A DNA stretch of 64,000 nt. Source: Usitatibacter rugosus (lineage in GTDB: Bacteria; Pseudomonadota; Gammaproteobacteria; Burkholderiales; Usitatibacteraceae). This document shows, piece after piece, positions 40,330 through 50,588 of this stretch. Each line of letters starts with the position of its first letter. Within the stretch, counting starts at the first letter, position 1. Position numbers and translations under genes: made by a program. The notes below the pieces were generated by a model. That model ran no database searches, was not told the DNA's origin, and was given only the letters and a program-made list of their open reading frames with translations. The stretch covers positions 2,635,419 to 2,699,418 of the forward strand of contig NZ_CP053069.1 of NCBI RefSeq assembly GCF_013003965.1, read 5' to 3'.

Positions 40330-41412
40330 TCAGACGAGGGATTTGCCGTTGCGGACGAAGGGCGGCTTCACGACGCGGGCGGCGAGCGCCTTGTCGCGGA
40401 CCTGCACGTGCACGGTGTCGCCGGGCTTGGTGCCCCGCGGCAGGCGTGCCAGCGCGATGGATTGCGAGAGCGTGGGCGAGAACGTGCCGCTCGTGACCTC
40501 CCCCTCGCCTTCGGGGGCGAGCACCTTCTGGTGGCCGCGGAGGACGCCGCCCTTGTCGGTGAGCACGAGGCCGAGGAACTCGTTCGACGAGCCCTCCTTC
40601 TCGAGCGCGGGACGGCCGACGAAGGCGCGGTCGGTCTTGAGGTCGACGGTCCAGGCGAGGCCCGCGTCGAGCGGCGAGACGCTCTCGTCCATGTCCTGTC
40701 CGTAGAGGTTCATGCCGGCCTCGAGGCGCAGCGTGTCGCGCGCTCCGAGCCCCGCGGGCCGCGCTCCGGCGGCGACCAGCTTCTTCCACACGTCCTCGGC
40801 GCGATCGGCCGCGAAGGCGATCTCGAAGCCGTCCTCGCCCGTGTAGCCGGTGCGGGCGACCATCATCCCGGCGGCGAGTGCGGCGGAGAACGGCATGAGG
40901 TTCTCGGTGTTGGCTTTCGCTTCGGGAAATGCCTTCCAGAAAATCTCGCGCGCGTTCGGCCCCTGGATCGCGAGCAGAGCGCGATCGCGCTGCGGCGTCA
41001 CGTGCACGGCGAACTGGCCGCGGTCGGCGAGCTGGGTCAGCCAGCGGATGTCCTTCTCGGCCGTGCCCGCGTTCACGACGAGGCGGAAGAAATCCTCGCG
41101 GAAGAAATAGACGATGAGGTCGTCGATGACGCCGCCGTTGCCGTCGAGCATGCAGGTGTAGAGCGCCTTGCCGGGGATCTTGAGCTTCTCCACGTCGTTG
41201 GCGAGCACGTGGCGCAGGAAGCTTCGCGAGCCGCTGCCCTCGATGTCGACGATCAGCATGTGGGACACGTCGAAGAGCCCGCAGTTCTGGCGCACCGCGT
41301 GGTGCTCCTCGATCTGCGAGCCGTAGTGGACGGGCATGTCCCAGCCGCCGAAGTCCACCATGCGGGCGCCTGCGGCGAGGTGGACGGCGTTGAGGGGCGT
41401 GGTTTTCAGCAA
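40330..41412 (-). CDS. gcvT: Glycine cleavage system T protein (aminomethyltransferase)
   Basis: 360 residues. It transfers the methylene group from the GcvH arm to tetrahydrofolate, releasing ammonia. Family landmarks are [31 protein letters not shown] and [12 protein letters not shown]. The start is TTG at 41412, with GGAGAG at the right spacing and no ATG that keeps the conserved N-terminus. The first gene of gcvT-gcvH-gcvP, it lies right behind a tandem glycine riboswitch and its terminator, so it should be expressed when glycine is abundant. Confidence 0.97.
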   Translation of the reverse strand: MLKTTPLNAVHLAAGARMVDFGGWDMPVHYGSQIEEHHAVRQNCGLFDVSHMLIVDIEGSGSRSFLRHVLANDVEKLKIPGKALYTCMLDGNGGVIDDLIVYFFREDFFRLVVNAGTAEKDIRWLTQLADRGQFAVHVTPQRDRALLAIQGPNAREIFWKAFPEAKANTENLMPFSAALAAGMMVARTGYTGEDGFEIAFAADRAEDVWKKLVAAGARPAGLGARDTLRLEAGMNLYGQDMDESVSPLDAGLAWTVDLKTDRAFVGRPALEKEGSSNEFLGLVLTDKGGVLRGHQKVLAPEGEGEVTSGTFSPTLSQSIALARLPRGTKPGDTVHVQVRDKALAARVVKPPFVRNGKSLV

Positions 41413-41427
41413 GATCTCTCCGGTCGC

Positions 41428-41465
41428 AAAAAAGAAAAAGGGCCAGGCACCATCTTGCCTGACCC
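41428..41465 (-). terminator. Intrinsic terminator forming the glycine riboswitch expression platform
   Basis: On the minus strand GGGTCAGGCA pairs with TGCCTGGCCC (10 bp, one G-U pair, loop AGATGG), followed by TTTTTCTTTTTT. The 5' edge of the stem overlaps the end of helix P1 of the second aptamer. So glycine binding, which stabilises P1, should hinder the terminator and turn the operon on. The gcvT ribosome site lies just past the U-run. Confidence 0.85.
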
Positions 41466-41670
41466 CTCTGTCCTTGATACCTGAGAGATTACGGCGCGAG
41501 GAACCCTGCCTCGTGCCGCTAGCCCCTTCGGTGGGCGGAATATCCGCCTGCTCTCCAGAGTCCGGGGAACACCCCCGGGTCCGATCGGTCCTTTTGCCTG
41601 AGAGTTTGCGGGTGCTACCCCTTCGGCGATCGATCCAGGGTTCTATCCCTCGACCGACTCTCTCCCGATC
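41464..41670 (-). ncRNA. Tandem glycine riboswitch upstream of gcvTHP
   Basis: Two aptamers are readable. Aptamer I (41670-41583) is closed by GATCGG/CCGATC and holds GCCGAAGGGGTAGCA and AAACTCTCAGGCAAAAGGACC. Aptamer II (41560-41466) is closed by CTCTG/CAGAG and holds CCGAAGGGGC and AATCTCTCAGGTATCAAGGAC. These are the hallmark conserved blocks of glycine aptamers. The linker between them contains its own small hairpin (CCGGGG/CCCCGG). An intrinsic terminator follows at once. Confidence 0.96.
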
Positions 41671-41681
41671 AGATGGGCGCG

Positions 41682-41710
41682 ATTCTAGCCGCGCGGCGGG
41701 AGGTTGTCGA
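41682..41710 (-). promoter_or_regulatory. Promoter of the glycine riboswitch / gcvTHP
   Basis: Near-consensus sigma-70 promoter on the minus strand: -35 TCGACA (41710-41705), 17-nt spacer, -10 TAGAAT (41687-41682). Initiation near 41675 would place aptamer I a few bases into the RNA. The promoter lies within the last codons of the histidine kinase gene on the same strand. Confidence 0.7.
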
Positions 41711-43631
41711 TCACGTCGACCATCGCTTCCATCGCCACGGGCTTCACGAGATGGCCGTTGAAGCCCGCTTCGAGCGAGCGGCGGCGATCCTCGGACTGGC
41801 CATAACCGGTCATGGCATAGAGGTGGACGCGATCGCCTCCGGGAGCGCGGCGGATCTCGCGCGCGACTTCGTAGCCGTTCATGCCCGGCAGGCCGATGTC
41901 GAGGAAGACGATGTCCGGCTTGAGCGATGCCATGCGCGCGAGGGCCTCGGGTCCATCGGTCGACGTCTCGACGTCGTGGCCCATCAGGCGAAGCAGCATC
42001 GCCATGCTGGCCCCCGAGTCGGTGTTGTCGTCGACGACGAGGATCGAATGCCTCGGGCCGCGCGACTGCGAAGCCAGGACGTCGCCGGCGGGATCGGCCG
42101 CGCCCTTGCCATGGACCAAGGGGAGCTGAACGGTAAAGGTCGAGCCGCGGCCTTCGCCCGCGCTGGCGGCAGCGATGGTGCCGCCGTGCAGCACCGCGAT
42201 CCGGCGCGCGAGCGTGAGGCCGATGCCCAGCCCGCCCGCCGACCGGTCGAGGTTGCGCTCGCCCTGCGCGAAGAGATCGAACACGCGCTCGATGAGATCC
42301 GGCGCGATCCCCTGGCCGTTGTCCTTCACGTGGACGATCGCGTCATCGCCCTCGACACCGAGCTCGATGCGGATGCGCCCGCCTTCGCCGGTGTACTTGG
42401 CCGCGTTCGTGAGCAGGTTGGAGAACACCTGCGCCAGGCGCGTGAGGTCGCCGTGCACGATGACCGGTTTGTTCGGCACGACGATTTCGAGGTCGTGCCT
42501 GCGCGATTCGATCAGCGGGCGCGTGATCTCGATGGCGCGATGCACCGCACCTGCGAGGTCCATGGGCGTCGACTGAAGCAGGAGCTTGCCGCGCGTGATC
42601 CGGCTCACGTCGAGGAGGTCGTCCACGAGGCGGGAGAGCTGCGCCGCTTGCCGGTCGATCACGTCGCGGCACCACGCGACCTCGGGCGCCGGGTCCTGCA
42701 GGATGGCGAGGATCCCGACCGCGTTGCGGATCGGCGCGAGGGGATTGCGCAGCTCGTGCGCGAGCATCGCCAGGAACTCGGTGACGTGCCGGCCTTCCTG
42801 CTCGAGCGCTTCCATGCGCTTTCGCTCGCTGAGATCGCGCGTGACCTTCGCGAAGCCCACGTGCTCGCTGCGTGCGTTGTAGAGCGGGGTCACGACCACG
42901 TCGGCCCAGAAGCGCGTTCCGTCCTTGCGCACGCGCCAGCCCTTGTCCTCGGCGCGGCGGTGGTTGAGCGCCTCTCGGAGCTCCGCCGCCGGCTTGCCCG
43001 CGGCGACGTCGGCTTGCGGATAGAACACCTCGAACGAGCGGCCGAGGATCTCGCTGGCGCGAAATCCCGTGATGCGCTCGGCGCCCGCGTTCCAGCTGCT
43101 CACGTGCCCCTCGGGATCGAGCAGGTAGATCGCGTAGTCCTGCACGCCGTCGATCAGGAGGCGGAAACGCTCTTCGCTCTGCCGGACGCGCTCTTCCTGC
43201 TCGCGGCGCTCGGTCAGGTCGCGGGTCACCTTGCCGAAGCCCACGAGATCGCCCTGATCGTCGCGCAGCGCCGTGATGATCACGTTGGCCCACATGCGCG
43301 TGCCGTCCTTGCGCACGCGCCAGCCCTCGTCCTCGAAGCGGCCCGCGTCCCGCGCGCGGGTGAGCTCCTCTTCCGGCCAGCCGCGCTCGATGTCCTCCGG
43401 CGTGTAGAACGCGGAGAAGTGGTGGCCGATGATCTCCTCCGGCCGGTAGCCCTTCAGGCGCTCGGCGCCGGCGTTCCAGGAGCGGACGTAGCCCTGCGAA
43501 TCCAGGACGAAGATGGCGTAGTCGGTGACCGAGGCAACCAGCAACCGGTGCAGCGCATCGTCGTCGTTGAGACCGCGCGACGCATTCTCGTCGGCACGTG
43601 CCTGGGGTTTGTTCTGGGAAGCGGTGGCCAT
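41685..43631 (-). CDS. Cytoplasmic PAS-PAS hybrid histidine kinase with C-terminal receiver domain
   Basis: 648 residues with no membrane segment. PAS1 (about 27-140) and PAS2 (about 155-270) are near duplicates, both ending [10 protein letters not shown]...WA, then VGF-x-KVTRDL. The H-box phosphoacceptor is His292 in [15 protein letters not shown]. The ATPase domain shows [20 protein letters not shown] and [13 protein letters not shown]. The receiver (about 525-645) has [13 protein letters not shown] and acceptor Asp in [14 protein letters not shown]. No separate response regulator is adjacent, so output is unknown; an internal redox or ligand signal sensed by PAS is likely. The gene overlaps the gcv promoter at its 3' end. 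Confidence 0.92.
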   Translation of the reverse strand: MATASQNKPQARADENASRGLNDDDALHRLLVASVTDYAIFVLDSQGYVRSWNAGAERLKGYRPEEIIGHHFSAFYTPEDIERGWPEEELTRARDAGRFEDEGWRVRKDGTRMWANVIITALRDDQGDLVGFGKVTRDLTERREQEERVRQSEERFRLLIDGVQDYAIYLLDPEGHVSSWNAGAERITGFRASEILGRSFEVFYPQADVAAGKPAAELREALNHRRAEDKGWRVRKDGTRFWADVVVTPLYNARSEHVGFAKVTRDLSERKRMEALEQEGRHVTEFLAMLAHELRNPLAPIRNAVGILAILQDPAPEVAWCRDVIDRQAAQLSRLVDDLLDVSRITRGKLLLQSTPMDLAGAVHRAIEITRPLIESRRHDLEIVVPNKPVIVHGDLTRLAQVFSNLLTNAAKYTGEGGRIRIELGVEGDDAIVHVKDNGQGIAPDLIERVFDLFAQGERNLDRSAGGLGIGLTLARRIAVLHGGTIAAASAGEGRGSTFTVQLPLVHGKGAADPAGDVLASQSRGPRHSILVVDDNTDSGASMAMLLRLMGHDVETSTDGPEALARMASLKPDIVFLDIGLPGMNGYEVAREIRRAPGGDRVHLYAMTGYGQSEDRRRSLEAGFNGHLVKPVAMEAMVDVIDNLPPRG

Positions 43632-43676
43632 CGGAAGTCAGGGTAACGCATGCCCCGGAGCATTGGGACAGTTTTT

Positions 43677-43685
43677 TGGGATAAT
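43677..43685 (+). promoter_or_regulatory. Extended -10 promoter abutting kbl
   Basis: TGGGATAAT (TGn plus GATAAT) ends 6 nt before the kbl ATG. Initiation about 7 nt downstream would fall on the A of the start codon, giving a leaderless mRNA. No Shine-Dalgarno sequence is present before this ATG. Confidence 0.5.
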
Positions 43686-43691
43686 TCCCCG

Positions 43692-44888
43692 ATGAAACAA
43701 CCCCTTCCTGAATTCCTACAAACCGAGCTGCGCACCCTGGAGTCGCAGGGACTGCTGAAATCCGAACGCGTGCTCGATTCACCGCAGGGCGCGAACGTAC
43801 GCGTTGCCGGCGGGCCGGAGGTGCTCAACTTCTGCGCCAACAACTACCTCGGCCTCGCGAACCACCCGGAGCTCGTGGCCGCCGCGCACGAGTCGCTCGA
43901 CCGCGACGGCTTCGGCATGGCCTCGGTGCGCTTCATCTGCGGTACGCACGCCGTGCATCGCGAGCTCGAGATGCGCCTCGCGAAGTTCCTCGGCACGGAG
44001 GACGCCATCCTCTACGGCTCGTGCTTCGATGCGAACGGCGGTCTCTTCGAGACGCTGCTGGGCGAGGAGGACGCGGTGATCTCCGATGCGCTGAACCACG
44101 CGTCGATCATCGACGGCGTGCGGCTGTGCAAGGCCAAGCGCTATCGCTATGCCAACAACGACATGGCCGACCTCGAGGCGCAGCTGAAGGCCGCGGATGC
44201 GGCGGACGCGCGCTACAAGATGATCGCCACCGACGGCGTGTTCTCGATGGATGGCATCGTGGCCAACCTTGCGGCGATCTGCGGCCTCGCCGGACGATAC
44301 GACGCGATCGTGATGGTCGACGACTCGCACGCGGTCGGCTTCATGGGCGAGCACGGCCGCGGAACTCCCGAGCATTGCGGGGTCGAAGGGAAGGTGGACA
44401 TCCTCACCGGCACGCTCGGCAAGGCATTGGGCGGCGCCTCCGGCGGCTACACGGCGGGCAAGCGCGAGGTGATCGCGTGGCTGCGCAATCGTTCCCGCCC
44501 GTATCTCTTCTCGAACACGTTGATGCCGGCCATCGCCGGTGCGTCGATCAAGGTGCTGGACCTCCTCGAAGCCGGCGGCGAGTTGCGTGCGAAGCTGCGC
44601 CGCAACGCCGAGCACTTCCGCCGAGACATGACGAAGCTCGGCTTCAAGCTTGCCGGCGCCGGCCATCCGATCATTCCTGTCATGCTGGGCGAAGCGACGC
44701 TCGCGAAGGAGATGGCCGACCGGATGCTGAAGGAAGGCATCTACGTCGTCGGCTTCTCGTTTCCCGTCGTGCCGCGCGGCCAGGCCCGCATCCGCACGCA
44801 GATGTCCGCAGCCCACGAACCGCAGCACATCGAACGCGCCGTCGCCGCGTTCGCCAAGGTAGGCAAGGAACTCGAGGTGATCGCATGA
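43692..44888 (+). CDS. kbl: 2-amino-3-ketobutyrate CoA ligase (glycine C-acetyltransferase)
   Basis: 398 residues, the same as E. coli Kbl. It cleaves 2-amino-3-oxobutyrate with CoA to glycine and acetyl-CoA, the second step of threonine degradation. Motifs are [51 protein letters not shown] and the PLP lysine Lys244 in [16 protein letters not shown]. The gene overlaps tdh (ATGA), so both enzymes are co-translated. The start abuts an extended -10 element. Glycine formed here can feed the nearby gcvTHP system. Confidence 0.97.
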   Translation: MKQPLPEFLQTELRTLESQGLLKSERVLDSPQGANVRVAGGPEVLNFCANNYLGLANHPELVAAAHESLDRDGFGMASVRFICGTHAVHRELEMRLAKFLGTEDAILYGSCFDANGGLFETLLGEEDAVISDALNHASIIDGVRLCKAKRYRYANNDMADLEAQLKAADAADARYKMIATDGVFSMDGIVANLAAICGLAGRYDAIVMVDDSHAVGFMGEHGRGTPEHCGVEGKVDILTGTLGKALGGASGGYTAGKREVIAWLRNRSRPYLFSNTLMPAIAGASIKVLDLLEAGGELRAKLRRNAEHFRRDMTKLGFKLAGAGHPIIPVMLGEATLAKEMADRMLKEGIYVVGFSFPVVPRGQARIRTQMSAAHEPQHIERAVAAFAKVGKELEVIA

Positions 44889-45910
44889 GAACGCTGGCCA
44901 AGACGAAGCGCGAGCCGGGCATCTGGATGGTGGACGCGCCGAAGCCGGCGCTCGGCCCCAACGACGTGATGATCCGCATCCGCAAGACCGCGATCTGCGG
45001 CACCGACATGCACATCTACCACTGGGACGACTGGTCGCAGAAGACGATCCCGGTGCCGATGACCGTCGGCCACGAATACGTCGGCACCGTGGAAGCGATG
45101 GGCGACGAGGTGCGCGGCCTCGCGATCGGCCAGCGCGTCTCCGGCGAGGGCCACATCGTGTGCGGCCATTGCCGCAATTGCCGCGCGGGCCGACGTCACC
45201 TCTGCCGCAACACGCAGGGTGTGGGCGTGAATCGACCTGGTGCGTTCGCGGACTACCTCGTGATCCCCGCCGAGAATGCGTTCCCGATCCCCGACGACAT
45301 TCCCGACGACATCGCCGCGATCCTCGATCCCTTCGGCAACGCCGCGCACACCGCCCTCTCCTTCGACCTCGTCGGCGAGGACGTGCTGATCACGGGCGCG
45401 GGTCCCATCGGCGTCATGGCCGCGGCGATCGCTCGCCACGTCGGCGCGCGGCACATCGTCGTCACCGACGTGAACGACTACCGCCTTTCGCTGGCGAGGC
45501 AGATGGGTGCGAGTCGCGCGGTGAACGTGTCCAGCGAATCGCTCGAGTCGGTGATGAAGGAGCTGGGCATGGTGGAGGGCTTCGACGTCGGTCTCGAGAT
45601 GTCCGGCGTGCCGACGGCGTTTCGCCAGATGCTCGAGGTCATGAACCACGGCGGCAAGGTCGCGATGCTGGGCATCCCGCCTTCGGAAGCCGCGGTCGAC
45701 TGGACGAAGGTGATCTTCAAGGGGCTCGTCATCAAGGGCATCTACGGCCGCGAGATGTACGAGACCTGGTACAAGATGATCGCGATGCTGCAGAGCGGCC
45801 TCGACCTCTCGCCGATGATCACGCATCGCTTCGACGTGAAGGAATACCTGAAGGGCTTTGAAACGATGAGCTCCGGGAAGTCCGGAAAGGTCGTGCTCGA
45901 CTGGAGCTAG
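44885..45910 (+). CDS. tdh: L-threonine 3-dehydrogenase
   Basis: 341 residues, zinc-dependent medium-chain dehydrogenase, the same size as E. coli Tdh. It oxidises threonine to 2-amino-3-oxobutyrate with NAD. Catalytic zinc ligands are Cys38 ([13 protein letters not shown]) and the His-Glu of VGHEYVG. The structural zinc site is [15 protein letters not shown]. The NAD motif is [15 protein letters not shown]. The start overlaps the kbl stop in ATGA. Together kbl-tdh degrade threonine to glycine. Confidence 0.98.
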   Translation: MRTLAKTKREPGIWMVDAPKPALGPNDVMIRIRKTAICGTDMHIYHWDDWSQKTIPVPMTVGHEYVGTVEAMGDEVRGLAIGQRVSGEGHIVCGHCRNCRAGRRHLCRNTQGVGVNRPGAFADYLVIPAENAFPIPDDIPDDIAAILDPFGNAAHTALSFDLVGEDVLITGAGPIGVMAAAIARHVGARHIVVTDVNDYRLSLARQMGASRAVNVSSESLESVMKELGMVEGFDVGLEMSGVPTAFRQMLEVMNHGGKVAMLGIPPSEAAVDWTKVIFKGLVIKGIYGREMYETWYKMIAMLQSGLDLSPMITHRFDVKEYLKGFETMSSGKSGKVVLDWS

Positions 45911-45964
45911 CCGCAGCCGCTTGCGATATATTCGCGCCAACAACAACTCGAACAAGGAGCCGGC

Positions 45965-46312
45965 GTGGACATCAAGGGGATGGCAAAGATAATCGGCATC
46001 GCGGTGGTGGTGATGGTCGTGTGGTCCATCTACAAGGTCTATTTCGTCCACGACCCCGACAACTTCACGTACATGGACGCGCGCCCCCACGTGATCTCGT
46101 GGATGTCGGCCAATTGCAAGCAGTACCAGTGCAACTACTCCGGCGGCGGCGACGGCACGGCGATCAAGGAAGAGTTCGAAGTCGAGGACGGCTGGATCTA
46201 CGTCCTCTCGACCTACATTGCGCCCGATTACGAGGTTGCTGTCCTGGTGCCGCGCGACAAGCCGCGGAACAAGCACATCGTCGAGCTGGAGCGCCCGAAG
46301 AAGGCACCCTGA
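45965..46312 (+). CDS. Small membrane-anchored hypothetical protein
   Basis: 115 residues starting at GTG 45965, supported by AAGGAG at good spacing. One N-terminal membrane helix (AKIIGIAVVVMVVWSIYKVYF) is followed by a soluble domain of about 85 residues with two cysteines (SANCKQYQCNYSG). It ends in a basic tail (LERPKKAP). No family is recognised. A GC-rich hairpin follows the stop codon. It is a separate unit between tdh and the convergent tRNA-Pro. Confidence 0.7.
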   Translation: MDIKGMAKIIGIAVVVMVVWSIYKVYFVHDPDNFTYMDARPHVISWMSANCKQYQCNYSGGGDGTAIKEEFEVEDGWIYVLSTYIAPDYEVAVLVPRDKPRNKHIVELERPKKAP

Positions 46313-46314
46313 AA

Positions 46315-46338
46315 AAGGGCCCGCGCGTGCGGGCCCTT
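46315..46338. terminator. GC-rich hairpin after the small membrane protein and tRNA-Pro
   Basis: Perfect 10-bp stem AAGGGCCCGC / GCGGGCCCTT with loop GCGT. It lies between two convergent units and could serve both. The U-run is poor on the plus strand (CGAAGAAGATTT); on the minus strand a short TTTTTC follows. Confidence 0.65.
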
Positions 46339-46349
46339 CGAAGAAGATT

Positions 46350-46426
46350 TGGTCGGGGCGAAAGGATTCGAACCTTCGACCCCCTGCACCCCATGCAGGT
46401 GCGCTACCAGGCTGCGCTACGCCCCG
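46350..46426 (-). tRNA. tRNA-Pro (anticodon GGG)
   Basis: A 77-nt cloverleaf reads on the minus strand. The acceptor arms CGGGGCG / CGCCCCG pair, with discriminator A and an encoded CCA. The anticodon stem is CCTGC/GCAGG with loop ATGGGGT, giving anticodon GGG, which reads CCC and CCU. The T-arm contains GGTTCGAATCC. In related bacteria this tRNA follows the ihfA-merR genes, as here. Confidence 0.96.
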
Positions 46427-46490
46427 ACCGAGACCGAAATTATACCTGCTGGAGTGCCCTCTTCCCAAGGAAAAGGGCGAGAAAGGACGA

Positions 46491-46883
46491 TCAGGGCTCG
46501 AGGAGCTTCAGGATGCCCTTCAGCTCCTTGCGGATGCTCGCCGGAGAGATGGGCTGGGGGACCGTCATGGTGCGCGTGCCGTCGCGCATGGCCGCGCTGG
46601 AGCCGGCAGGCGCCGGTTCCTCGAGTCGGTTGCGGGCGCCGTTGATGGTGAAGCCGTGCTCGTAGAGGAGCTCGCGGATGCGCCGGATCAGCAGCACCTC
46701 GTGGTGCTGATAGTAGCGGCGGTTGCCGCGGCGCTTCAGGGGTTTCAGCTGCGTGAATTCCTGCTCCCAGTACCGAAGCACGTGGGGCTTCACCCCGCAC
46801 AACTCGCTTACTTCGCCGATCGTGAAGTAGCGTTTGGCCGGGATGGCGGGAAGTTCAGTCGTCGCCAGGTTCTCCGTGGCCAT
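46491..46883 (-). CDS. MerR-family transcriptional regulator
   Basis: 130 residues from ATG 46883. The winged helix-turn-helix is [25 protein letters not shown] (about 19-43) followed by [19 protein letters not shown]. The C-terminal part is short, without cysteine-rich metal-binding motifs, so no metal or ligand role is suggested. It overlaps the ihfA 3' end by 29 nt and belongs to the pheST-ihfA-merR unit found throughout betaproteobacteria. The target genes are unknown. Confidence 0.9.
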   Translation of the reverse strand: MATENLATTELPAIPAKRYFTIGEVSELCGVKPHVLRYWEQEFTQLKPLKRRGNRRYYQHHEVLLIRRIRELLYEHGFTINGARNRLEEPAPAGSSAAMRDGTRTMTVPQPISPASIRKELKGILKLLEP

Positions 46884-47181
46884 TGAAGGACTTCTCCACA
46901 AGGCTCTTCAGTTTCTGGCTGGCGTGAAAGGTCACGACGCGGCGGGCGGTGATCGGGATCTCCTCGCCGGTCTTGGGGTTACGGCCCGGCCGCTGGGGCT
47001 TCTTGCGGAGCTGGAAATTGCCGAAACCCGAGAGCTTGACCATTTCCCCCCGCTCCAGGGCGATCCGGATTTCCTCGAAGAAGGACTCCACCATGTCCTT
47101 CGCCTCGCGCTTGTTCAGCCCGACCTTTTCGAACATCAGGTCGGCCAGCTCGGCCTTTGTGAGTGTGACTTTGTCTTTCAC
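46855..47181 (-). CDS. ihfA: Integration host factor alpha subunit
   Basis: 108 residues, DNA-bending HU/IHF family. The start is [29 protein letters not shown], and the arm region [27 protein letters not shown] is typical of IhfA. It pairs with IhfB to bend DNA at promoters, origins and recombination sites. The likely start is GTG 47181, in a GTGA overlap with the pheT stop, so it is tied to phenylalanyl-tRNA synthetase expression, as in E. coli. Confidence 0.97.
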   Translation of the reverse strand: MKDKVTLTKAELADLMFEKVGLNKREAKDMVESFFEEIRIALERGEMVKLSGFGNFQLRKKPQRPGRNPKTGEEIPITARRVVTFHASQKLKSLVEKSFNGHGEPGDD

Positions 47182-49559
47182 GTGCGCGGTTGGGCTTTGA
47201 ATTGTTGGACTAGCTGATCTCGTATGGAGGCAACCACAACCTCCACCTCAGTATCTGTCAAAGTTCTGTCAGTATCCTGCATAAGTATACGGAACGCAAG
47301 GCTTTTTCTCCCCGGCTCGACCCCCTTGCCGCGGTACTGATCGAACACTTCGACCTCTGTCACAAAGGCCGGCAAAGACCCCCGAACGGCTCCCAAAAGG
47401 GTCCCAACGGCCACGTTTTCCGGCACCGTGACGGCCAGGTCCCGGCGCACCACCGGCATCCGCGAGACCCCTCCAAAGCGGGTCGCGGGGGCCTCCAGGA
47501 GGGCTCCGGCGAGCACCTCGAAGAGCACCGGGGCGAACGGCAGGTCGTGCTTCTGCTGCAGCCGCGGATGGAGCTCGCCCACGAAGCCGATCACCCTCCC
47601 GCCCGCCTTCACGACCGCGCAACGGCCCGGGTGGCAGGCCGGATGGGTTCCAGGCTCGAATTCCAGCGCCACGGAGCCCGCCAGGGCCTCCAGGTCGCCC
47701 TTGGCGTCGAAGAAGTCCACGCGGCCGGCATTGGCACCCCAGCCCCACTGTTCGGGCTCGCGCAGGCCATAGGCCAGGGCCGCGAGGCGCTCGGGCTGGG
47801 CTTCCACGCTCGCCTCGTCGCGATCGAAGCAGCGGCCGATCTCGAACAGGCGGGCGCGCTCCTCGCCGCGGTTCAGGTTGGCCGCAAGGGACGCGACGAG
47901 GCCGCCCACGAGGCTGGTGCGCATCACGTCCATCGTGCTGGCGATGGGATTGGCGAGGCGCACGGGCTTCTCGTTGCCCGCGAACTCGCGCTCCCACTCG
48001 GCCGGGACGAAGCTGTAGTTGATGACCTCCTGGTAGCCGAGGTCGGCGGCGATGTGGCGAAGCGCGAATCGGTCGCGGGCGCCTTCGCGCGTGCGCAGCA
48101 TCGGCACGCTCGCACGCGGAGGGGTCGCGGGAACGTGGTCATAGCCCCGCACCCGGGCGATCTCCTCGACGAAGTCCTCCTCGATCGCGAGGTCGAAGCG
48201 CCACGAAGGCGGCGTCACCTGCATCGCGGCACCCTCCTTCTGCACCTTGCACGACAGGCGCTCGAGGATCCGGACCATTTCGTCATCGGCGACTGCGTAG
48301 CCGAGCAGCAGGCGGACGCGATCGGGACGCACGCGAACCGCGGAACGCTTCGGCAGCTCGCCCAGCGCCTCGGTGACGGGACCGGCCTTGCCGCCGCAGA
48401 TCTCCAGCGTGAGCGCGGTGGCGCGCTCGAGCGCGGAGCGGGATCCGGCGAAATCGACGCCGCGCTCGTAGCGATACGCCGCGTCGCTGGTGAGCTGCAG
48501 GGCCTTCGCCTTGCCCTGCACCGCCTCGGGATCGAAGAAGGCGGACTCGAAGAACACGTCGGTCGTCGCGTCGCCCACCATCGTCGCGTGGCCGCCCATC
48601 ACGCCGCCCAGCGCCACGGGGCCGCTGTCGTCGGTGATCGCGAGCAGGCTGGGGCGGTAGTCGACTTCCTGGTCGTTCAGCAGCTTCACGCGCTCGCCGG
48701 CCCTCATGAAGCGAACGTCGATGCCGCCCTTCAGCTTCGCGTCGTCGAAGGCGTGCATCGGTTGCCCGCGCTCGAGCATCACGTAGTTGGTGATGTCCAC
48801 GAGCGGGCTGATGGAACGCAGGCCCGCGCGCTCGAGGCGCCGGACCATCCAGCCGGGGGTCGCGGCCTTCGCATCGATGCCCTTGATCACGCGGCCGTTG
48901 TAGGCGCCGCAGGCCTTGCCGTCGGTGATGCGGATGCTTCGCTTCGCATCGATCGCGACCGGAGCGGGCTCCGCCTTCGGCGGACGAAGTGCCGATCCCG
49001 TCAGCGCGGCAACATCGCGTGCGATACCGAGCATCGACAGCGCGTCACCGCGGTTGGGCGTGAGCTTGAGGGTGAGATAGACGTCGTCGAGATCCAGGTA
49101 CGTGCGGATGTCCTGGCCCACGGGCGCGTCGTCCGGCAGCACCAGCAGGCCCGCGTGATCCTGCGAGAGGCCCAGCTCGCGCGCGGAGCACAACATGCCG
49201 TTGGATTCCGTGCCGCGCAGCTTGGCCGCCTTGATCTCGAGGACCTTGCCGTCCTCCAGCGGCAGCTTGGCGCCGATCAGCGCGCAGGGCACCTTCTGGC
49301 CCGCGGCGACGTTGGGTGCTCCACAGACGATCTGCAGCGTGGTGCCCGTGCCCGCGTCGACTTCCGTCACGCGAAGCTTGTCGGCATTCGGATGCGGCGC
49401 CACGGATTTCACGTGGGCCACGACGATCTTGTCGAAGGAAGCCGCGACCGGCGTGACCTCCTCCACCTCGAGCCCACCCATGGTGAGCACGCGGGAGAGC
49501 TCGTCGACGGACAGCTTCACGTCGACCAGCTCGCGCAACCAGTTGACCGAGACCTTCAT
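47178..49559 (-). CDS. pheT: Phenylalanyl-tRNA synthetase beta subunit
   Basis: 793 residues, normal for bacterial PheT. It forms the alpha2-beta2 enzyme with PheS. The N-terminus [17 protein letters not shown] is typical, followed by the tRNA-binding OB domain (about 40-150; [14 protein letters not shown]), the B3/B4 editing domain ([22 protein letters not shown]), B5, and the C-terminal FDX-ACB domain ([16 protein letters not shown]). The ATG overlaps the pheS stop (ATGA), giving equal subunit output. Confidence 0.98.
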   Translation of the reverse strand: MKVSVNWLRELVDVKLSVDELSRVLTMGGLEVEEVTPVAASFDKIVVAHVKSVAPHPNADKLRVTEVDAGTGTTLQIVCGAPNVAAGQKVPCALIGAKLPLEDGKVLEIKAAKLRGTESNGMLCSARELGLSQDHAGLLVLPDDAPVGQDIRTYLDLDDVYLTLKLTPNRGDALSMLGIARDVAALTGSALRPPKAEPAPVAIDAKRSIRITDGKACGAYNGRVIKGIDAKAATPGWMVRRLERAGLRSISPLVDITNYVMLERGQPMHAFDDAKLKGGIDVRFMRAGERVKLLNDQEVDYRPSLLAITDDSGPVALGGVMGGHATMVGDATTDVFFESAFFDPEAVQGKAKALQLTSDAAYRYERGVDFAGSRSALERATALTLEICGGKAGPVTEALGELPKRSAVRVRPDRVRLLLGYAVADDEMVRILERLSCKVQKEGAAMQVTPPSWRFDLAIEEDFVEEIARVRGYDHVPATPPRASVPMLRTREGARDRFALRHIAADLGYQEVINYSFVPAEWEREFAGNEKPVRLANPIASTMDVMRTSLVGGLVASLAANLNRGEERARLFEIGRCFDRDEASVEAQPERLAALAYGLREPEQWGWGANAGRVDFFDAKGDLEALAGSVALEFEPGTHPACHPGRCAVVKAGGRVIGFVGELHPRLQQKHDLPFAPVLFEVLAGALLEAPATRFGGVSRMPVVRRDLAVTVPENVAVGTLLGAVRGSLPAFVTEVEVFDQYRGKGVEPGRKSLAFRILMQDTDRTLTDTEVEVVVASIRDQLVQQFKAQPRT

Positions 49560-50566
49560 CGGAATTGCCTCAGGAATTTCAGGTCGTTCTCGAAGAACAG
49601 GCGCAAGTCGTTCACGCCGTACTTGAGCATCGCGAGACGGTCGAGGCCCATGCCGAAGGCGAAGCCGGAATACTTCTCGGGGTCGATGCCGACGTTGCGA
49701 AGCACGTCGGGGTGCACCACGCCCGCACCAGCGATCTCGAGGTATTTGATCTCGCCACCCTTGTTCTCCCACTCCATGTCGATCTCGACGCCCGGCTCCA
49801 CGAACGGGAAGTACGACGGGCGGAAGCGCACGCCGATGTCGTCGCGCTCGAAGAACGCGCGGCAGAACTGCGTGATCGTGCCCTTCAGGTCCGCGAGGCT
49901 GATGCCTTCGTCGACCCACAGGCCCTCGACCTGGTGGAACATCGGCGAATGCGTCGCGTCATGGTCGACGCGATAGACGCGCCCCGGGCAGATGATGCGG
50001 ATCGGGGGCGTGTGCGACTTCATGTAGCGGATCTGCACCGGCGAGGTGTGCGTGCGCAGCACGCGCGACGACCCCTCGACGTAGAACGTGTCCTGCATGC
50101 TGCGCGACGGATGGTTCGGGAACATCCGCAGCGCGGTGAAGTTGAGCTCGTCGTCCTCGATCTCCGGACCGTCGGCGACCGCGAAGCCCATCGAGGCGAA
50201 GAGCGCCTCCACGTGCTCCTGCGCCCGGGTGATGGGATGGAGGCCTCCCGAGGATTGGCGGCGTCCCGGCAGCGTCACATCCACGGCCTCGGCCGCGAGC
50301 CGCGATTCCAGCTCGGTGTTCTTCAGCGATTCGAGCTTGCCCGCGATCGCCTGCTCGATGCCGACCTTCATGCCATTGAGCATCTGGCCCTGGGCCTTCT
50401 TCTCCTCGGGGGAGAGCTTGCCCATCGCCTTCATGCCTTCGGTGACGCGGCCTTCCTTGCCCAGGTACTTCGCCTTCACGTTGGCCAGGTCGGGCTCGCT
50501 CCCCGCGCCCGCCACGTCGCGCACGGCCTCTTCGAGGACCTGCTTGCGCCACGACTCATCGAACAT
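49556..50566 (-). CDS. pheS: Phenylalanyl-tRNA synthetase alpha subunit
   Basis: 336 residues, standard PheS. The N-terminal coiled-coil part is followed by the class II core. Motif 2 includes HTSPVQIRYM and ICPGRVYRVD, with FHQVEGLWVDEGIS; motif 3 is GFAFGMGLDRLAMLKYGV. It charges tRNA-Phe with phenylalanine. A strong hairpin with U-run separates it from rplT, so it may need read-through or its own promoter. Confidence 0.98.
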   Translation of the reverse strand: MFDESWRKQVLEEAVRDVAGAGSEPDLANVKAKYLGKEGRVTEGMKAMGKLSPEEKKAQGQMLNGMKVGIEQAIAGKLESLKNTELESRLAAEAVDVTLPGRRQSSGGLHPITRAQEHVEALFASMGFAVADGPEIEDDELNFTALRMFPNHPSRSMQDTFYVEGSSRVLRTHTSPVQIRYMKSHTPPIRIICPGRVYRVDHDATHSPMFHQVEGLWVDEGISLADLKGTITQFCRAFFERDDIGVRFRPSYFPFVEPGVEIDMEWENKGGEIKYLEIAGAGVVHPDVLRNVGIDPEKYSGFAFGMGLDRLAMLKYGVNDLRLFFENDLKFLRQFR

Positions 50567-50588
50567 CGCGTTCTCCCCCGCTGCATCA

